Below, in pieces: positions 5,651 through 9,501 of a stretch of 9,501 bases of DNA; position 1 is the first letter of the stretch; each line of letters begins with the position of its first letter. The stretch comes from Clostridiales bacterium. GTDB taxonomy: Bacteria > Bacillota > Clostridia > Peptostreptococcales > T1SED10-28. The notes under the pieces were generated by a model. That model was not told where the DNA came from. It saw nothing but the letters and a program-made list of their open reading frames with translations, and did no database searches. Location of the stretch: contig SLKF01000143.1 of the NCBI GenBank assembly GCA_007134725.1, forward strand, positions 1-9,501, read 5' to 3'. The position numbers and the translations under genes are program-made.

Positions 5651-7132
5651 ATGTTTAGACGTTCAAATGGAATTTTACTCCATATCTCTTCCTTGCCGGG
5701 AGAGTATGGAATTGGTGATTTTGGGAAAGAAGCCTACAAATTCGTGGATTTTCTAGAAAAATCCGGGGTGAAATATTGGCAAATACTTCCCTTAGGGATT
5801 ACCGGTTATGGGGACTCCCCCTACCAAAGCTTTTCTGCTTTTGCCGGCAATCCGTACTTTATCGATCTGGATGAACTGTTGCAAGAAGAATTTCTAACAG
5901 CGGAAGAAGTAGCAGGAACAAACCTCAATAAAAATCCTGAAAAGGTGGATTACCTTCATTTGTATGAAGGGAAATTGGAGCTCTTGAAAAAAGCCTACCA
6001 GAGAGGCAAAGGGGTTCTTAGAAGCCGACTGGAAGAATACTATCAGGAAAATTACAGCTGGTTACAGGAGTTTGCCCTGTATATGGCGATTAAAAAGGCC
6101 CACGGAGAAAAATCCTGGTTGGAATGGGATAAGCCTTATCGAAATTGGCGCTCCCCGGAGGTAAGAGCCTTTGTGGCAACACATCAGGAAGAGATCTTTT
6201 TTTGGATCTTTACCCAGTATTATGCAGACCGGCATTGGCATCGTTTGAAAAAATACGCCAACGATAAAGGGATTGAAATCATTGGGGATTTACCGATCTA
6301 TGTTTCGGAAGACAGTGCGGATGTATGGAGAAATCCGGAACTGTTTCGACTGGATAAAGATCTTAAGCCCATCACCGTGGCCGGTTGTCCCCCGGATGCC
6401 TTTTCCAATACCGGGCAGTTGTGGGGAAATCCGATTTACGACTGGGAAGCTATGAAAGACAGCAATTATCAGTGGTGGATCAAACGGATTGCCCATAGCT
6501 TTACACTTTATGATGTGCTGAGAGTGGATCATTTCAGAGGGTTTGAAGCATATTGGGAAGTGCCTTTCGGAGAAGACACCGCAATTTTCGGAGAATGGAC
6601 CAAAGGTCCCGGAATTGAACTCTTTGAGGCAATAAAAGAGGCATTAGGAGAACTGAAAATTATTGCAGAGGATTTAGGCTATCTTACCCCTGAGGTGGAG
6701 AAACTGATTAAGGATTCAGGATTTCCCGGTATGAAAGTTTTACAGTTTGCCTTTGATCCCCGGGAACAAAGTGATTATCTGCCTCATAATTACACTCAAA
6801 ATTCTGTGGTATATACCGGAACTCACGACAACCACACCGTAGCCGGATGGACGGAAAATATTCCTGAAGAAGAGCTGAATTTCGCAAAAAAATACTTAAA
6901 AATGGACGAGGTGGAAGGATGCCCCTGGGGCATGATACGAGGGGCATGGAGCTCCGTATCAAGTATTGCCGTGGCACCCATGCAGGACTTTTTAGGCCTG
7001 GGGGATGAAGCTCGAATGAATATCCCCTCTACCCTGGGAGAAAACTGGGATTGGCGTATGCAACAGCATCGATTGACCGAAGACCTGACAAGAAGAATCT
7101 ATGATTTAAACAGGACCTATGGGAGGTTATAA
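5651..7132 (+). CDS. malQ: 4-alpha-glucanotransferase (amylomaltase, GH77)
   Basis: Cytoplasmic enzyme that transfers alpha-1,4-glucan segments between maltodextrins, releasing glucose and building chains long enough for phosphorylase. The N-terminus has the family start RRSNGILLHISSLPGEYGIG (3-22) and WQILPLG (43-49). PPDAFSNTGQLWGNPIYDW (247-265) is the characteristic GH77 loop. The nucleophile is D293 in LRVDHFRGF, the acid/base is E340 in IIAEDLGYLTPEV, and the transition-state Asp is D393 in YTGTHDNHT. The length of 493 residues is typical of the bacterial amylomaltase type, without the large extra N-terminal domain of the E. coli enzyme. The start is set by AAGGAGG (5636-5642), eight bases before ATG. 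It lies 40 bases after the alpha-glucosidase stop with no terminator between, and one base before the phosphorylase start, so the three are very likely one operon. Confidence 0.96.
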   Translation: MFRRSNGILLHISSLPGEYGIGDFGKEAYKFVDFLEKSGVKYWQILPLGITGYGDSPYQSFSAFAGNPYFIDLDELLQEEFLTAEEVAGTNLNKNPEKVDYLHLYEGKLELLKKAYQRGKGVLRSRLEEYYQENYSWLQEFALYMAIKKAHGEKSWLEWDKPYRNWRSPEVRAFVATHQEEIFFWIFTQYYADRHWHRLKKYANDKGIEIIGDLPIYVSEDSADVWRNPELFRLDKDLKPITVAGCPPDAFSNTGQLWGNPIYDWEAMKDSNYQWWIKRIAHSFTLYDVLRVDHFRGFEAYWEVPFGEDTAIFGEWTKGPGIELFEAIKEALGELKIIAEDLGYLTPEVEKLIKDSGFPGMKVLQFAFDPREQSDYLPHNYTQNSVVYTGTHDNHTVAGWTENIPEEELNFAKKYLKMDEVEGCPWGMIRGAWSSVSSIAVAPMQDFLGLGDEARMNIPSTLGENWDWRMQQHRLTEDLTRRIYDLNRTYGRL

Positions 7133-7133
7133 T

Positions 7134-9491
7134 ATGGACAGACAATCATTAGTAGAAAATATGGAAGCCCGTTTATTAACGGAAGCCAAGAAAAAAATGG
7201 ACAAGGCGACGACAAAAGAAAAATACCACGCCTTGGCAAAGGTGTTGATGGAGGAAATTACGCCCCATTGGATTGAAAGCGAGGAACGATTCACCCATTC
7301 GAAGAAAGCCTACTATCTTTCGTCCGAGTATCTGATGGGTAGAGCCCTAACAAACAATTTGATCAATATGCAAATGAAGGATCAAGTCGAGACGTTTCTG
7401 GAGGCGGAAGGCATCGAATTTGATGTTTTAGAGGAAGAGGAAGAAGATGCAGCCCTTGGGAATGGAGGTCTTGGAAGACTGGCTGCCTGCTTTTTGGACT
7501 CTGCCGCAACGATGGACTACCCTTTAATGGGCTATGGAATAAAGTATCAGTACGGAATCTTCAAACAGGAATTTAAAAATGGTTTTCAAGTGGAAAAGGG
7601 CGATGACTGGACTCGGGACGGAGATCCCTGGTCCATCAAAAGACGGGACCGTGCGTTTACAGTAAAATTCTACGACGAAGAGGTTGTAGCCTTACCCTTC
7701 GATATGCCTATTGTGGGTTACGGAAAAAACACCATCAACACCTTGCGGCTTTGGGAAGCCCACGGGAAAAAAGCTTTTGATCTGGAAACCTTTAATCGAC
7801 AGGATTATCAGGGGGCCCTGGAAGAGGAAATTAAAGCCAGCGCAATTTCCAAAGTGTTATACCCTGATGATTCCACGGAAGAAGGGAAAATTTTGCGGCT
7901 AAAGCAACAGTATTTCTTTGTTTCCGCATCGCTGCAGGATATCATTCATCAATATAAAAAGACCCAGCAGGATTTTAGAGCGTTTCATCAATTCCATGCC
8001 ATACAACTAAATGATACGCACCCGGCGGTTGCCGTACCGGAGCTGATGAGGCTCTTAACCGTAGAAGAAAGCCTTAGCTGGGAGGATGCCTGGGAGGTTA
8101 CAACCAAAACCCTGGCCTATACCAACCACACCTTAATGGCGGAGGCGTTGGAGCAGTGGCCTGTGGATTTTTATAAAAAGTTGTTGCCGGAGATTTATGA
8201 GATCATTCATCGAATCAACAATCAACTCTTAGTAGAACTTCGAGACAAGGAGATTTCCAATCAAGAAGATTACGCGATTATTCATAATGACAGTATCAAA
8301 ATGGCCTGGTTGTCCATCTACGGAACCCATTCCACCAACGGAGTGGCTGAGCTTCATACCAACCTGTTAAAGAACGTGGAATTGAAACACTGGTATGATT
8401 TGTACCCGGAACGATTTAACAACAAGACCAATGGCATCACCCAGCGAAGATGGCTCTTAAAAAGCAATCCCGAGTTATCGGAACTGATTACGGAACTCCT
8501 GGGTTCCAAGGACTGGGTCGTGGATCTTCAAAAACTTCGGGGACTGACCAAGTATCAGGAGGATGAAAAGATTCTGGAGCGGTTTGAAAACATCAAAAGA
8601 GAGAAAAAGCGGGAACTGGCGGATTTTATCCAAGACCATGAAAATATCACCATCGATCCGGAGTCGATCTATGACATTCAAATTAAACGTCTTCATGAGT
8701 ATAAGCGGCAACTGCTTTTGGCTTTTTATATTTTGGACCGATATTATCAAATAAAGAAAAATCCCCAAATGGATTTTTACCCAAGGACCTTTATCTTTGG
8801 AGCAAAGGCTGCACCGGGATACTTTAGAGCCAAGGGAATCATCAAATACATCAACGAAGTGAAAAAACTGGTAAATAAAGATCCGGACATGAAAGGAAAA
8901 ATGAAGGTCGTGTTTGTGGAAAACTACCGGGTTTCCTATGCGGAGAAGTTGTTCCCTGCAGCGGATTTATCGGAACAGATCTCTACCGCAGGCAAAGAAG
9001 CCTCGGGAACCGGGAATATGAAATTTATGCTAAACGGGGCACCAACCATCGGAACCTATGACGGAGCCAATATTGAAATCGTCGAAGAGGCCGGTGAGGA
9101 GAACAACTTTATCTTTGGCCTTAGGGTCGAGGATATTGAAAGAATCAATAGCAGCTACGATCCATTAATCCCTTATAAAAGTATTCCGGGACTGAAAAAA
9201 GTGGTGGATACCTTAGTGGATGGAACATTTAATGATGAAGATACGGGTATGTTTCAAGATCTTTATGATGCATTATTAAAGGGAGCCCACTGGCACCATC
9301 CGGACCACTATTTCATTTTGGAGGACTTTGAGGATTATCGAAGAACCCAGCAACAGGTGGAGATCGCTTACAAGGATCGGAAAAATTGGTTAAAAAAGGC
9401 TTGGGCAAATGTTGCCGGAGCCGGGAAATTCAGTTCCGATCGTACCATCGAACAGTATGCTAAGGAAATTTGGGGACTTCAAAAAGGGTAG
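7134..9491 (+). CDS. glgP: Glycogen/maltodextrin phosphorylase (GT35)
   Basis: PLP-dependent phosphorylase that removes glucose from the non-reducing ends of alpha-1,4-glucans as glucose-1-phosphate, saving ATP compared with hydrolysis. Motifs, numbered from the chosen start: YYLSSEYLMGRAL, ALGNGGLGRLAAC (107-119), LNDTHPA (292-298), NKTNGITQRRWL, IKRLHEYKRQ (517-526), and the PLP site EASGTGNMKFMLNGA with Lys630 as the cofactor Schiff-base residue, followed by TIGTYDGANIEI. It has 785 residues, slightly shorter than the usual 790-840, with both termini and all core motifs intact. An in-frame ATG at 7119 was rejected because the GGGAGG ribosome site (7121-7126) overlaps it; ATG 7134 sits seven bases after that site and one base after the malQ stop. 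The ribosome site thus lies inside the last codons of malQ, implying translational coupling. No glycogen-synthesis genes are nearby, so a role in maltodextrin breakdown (MalP) is as likely as one in stored glycogen. The stop is ten bases from the window edge; no terminator is visible. Confidence 0.96.
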   Translation: MDRQSLVENMEARLLTEAKKKMDKATTKEKYHALAKVLMEEITPHWIESEERFTHSKKAYYLSSEYLMGRALTNNLINMQMKDQVETFLEAEGIEFDVLEEEEEDAALGNGGLGRLAACFLDSAATMDYPLMGYGIKYQYGIFKQEFKNGFQVEKGDDWTRDGDPWSIKRRDRAFTVKFYDEEVVALPFDMPIVGYGKNTINTLRLWEAHGKKAFDLETFNRQDYQGALEEEIKASAISKVLYPDDSTEEGKILRLKQQYFFVSASLQDIIHQYKKTQQDFRAFHQFHAIQLNDTHPAVAVPELMRLLTVEESLSWEDAWEVTTKTLAYTNHTLMAEALEQWPVDFYKKLLPEIYEIIHRINNQLLVELRDKEISNQEDYAIIHNDSIKMAWLSIYGTHSTNGVAELHTNLLKNVELKHWYDLYPERFNNKTNGITQRRWLLKSNPELSELITELLGSKDWVVDLQKLRGLTKYQEDEKILERFENIKREKKRELADFIQDHENITIDPESIYDIQIKRLHEYKRQLLLAFYILDRYYQIKKNPQMDFYPRTFIFGAKAAPGYFRAKGIIKYINEVKKLVNKDPDMKGKMKVVFVENYRVSYAEKLFPAADLSEQISTAGKEASGTGNMKFMLNGAPTIGTYDGANIEIVEEAGEENNFIFGLRVEDIERINSSYDPLIPYKSIPGLKKVVDTLVDGTFNDEDTGMFQDLYDALLKGAHWHHPDHYFILEDFEDYRRTQQQVEIAYKDRKNWLKKAWANVAGAGKFSSDRTIEQYAKEIWGLQKG

Positions 9492-9501
9492 TGTTAAGAA
9501 G

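Noticed and set aside
7119..7133. Earlier in-frame ATG for glgP
   Set aside because: It overlaps the GGGAGG ribosome site that serves ATG 7134; no ribosome site precedes it at a good distance.

Overview
The window looks like ordinary chromosome from a low-to-moderate GC Firmicute, most likely an anaerobic member of class Clostridia. Supporting this are strong AGGAGG-type ribosome binding sites, TG-extended and TATAAT -10 boxes, frequent AUA and AGA codons, a CCA-encoding tRNA, and proteins that read like clostridial versions of their families. The genus cannot be named from sequence alone. I see no insertion sequence, phage gene, CRISPR array or broken gene.

Left part (1-1976): an OppD/DppD-type ATPase of a peptide ABC importer is followed, with an 8-bp overlap, by a lipoprotein carrying a polysaccharide-deacetylase (NodB) domain. 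A UUCG-loop terminator closes this unit. The importer's permeases, binding protein and second ATPase are not visible here and may lie to the left.

Middle (1977-2372): no protein gene. It holds two small repeat/hairpin elements and a tRNA-Ala(GGC) on the minus strand with its own promoter and terminator. The tRNA promoter stands back to back with a TG-extended promoter for the next gene.

Right part (2373-9491): a sugar-use block. A ROK-family kinase (probably glucokinase) comes first. Then a second promoter is followed immediately by a near-palindromic LacI-family-type operator, and after it the genes for a GH31 alpha-glucosidase, 4-alpha-glucanotransferase (MalQ) and glycogen/maltodextrin phosphorylase (GlgP). 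The last two are separated by one base.

Together these enzymes form a cytoplasmic alpha-glucan breakdown route. MalQ reshuffles short maltodextrins into longer chains. GlgP cleaves these with phosphate to glucose-1-phosphate. The alpha-glucosidase releases glucose from small oligomers, and the ROK kinase phosphorylates the glucose. The operator suggests control by a maltose-type LacI repressor or by CcpA. I found no convincing undescribed system. The observations most worth a second look are the operator, the altered catalytic motifs of the deacetylase and its overlap with the transporter ATPase, the tandemly duplicated linker, and an unexplained hairpin in the intergenic region.
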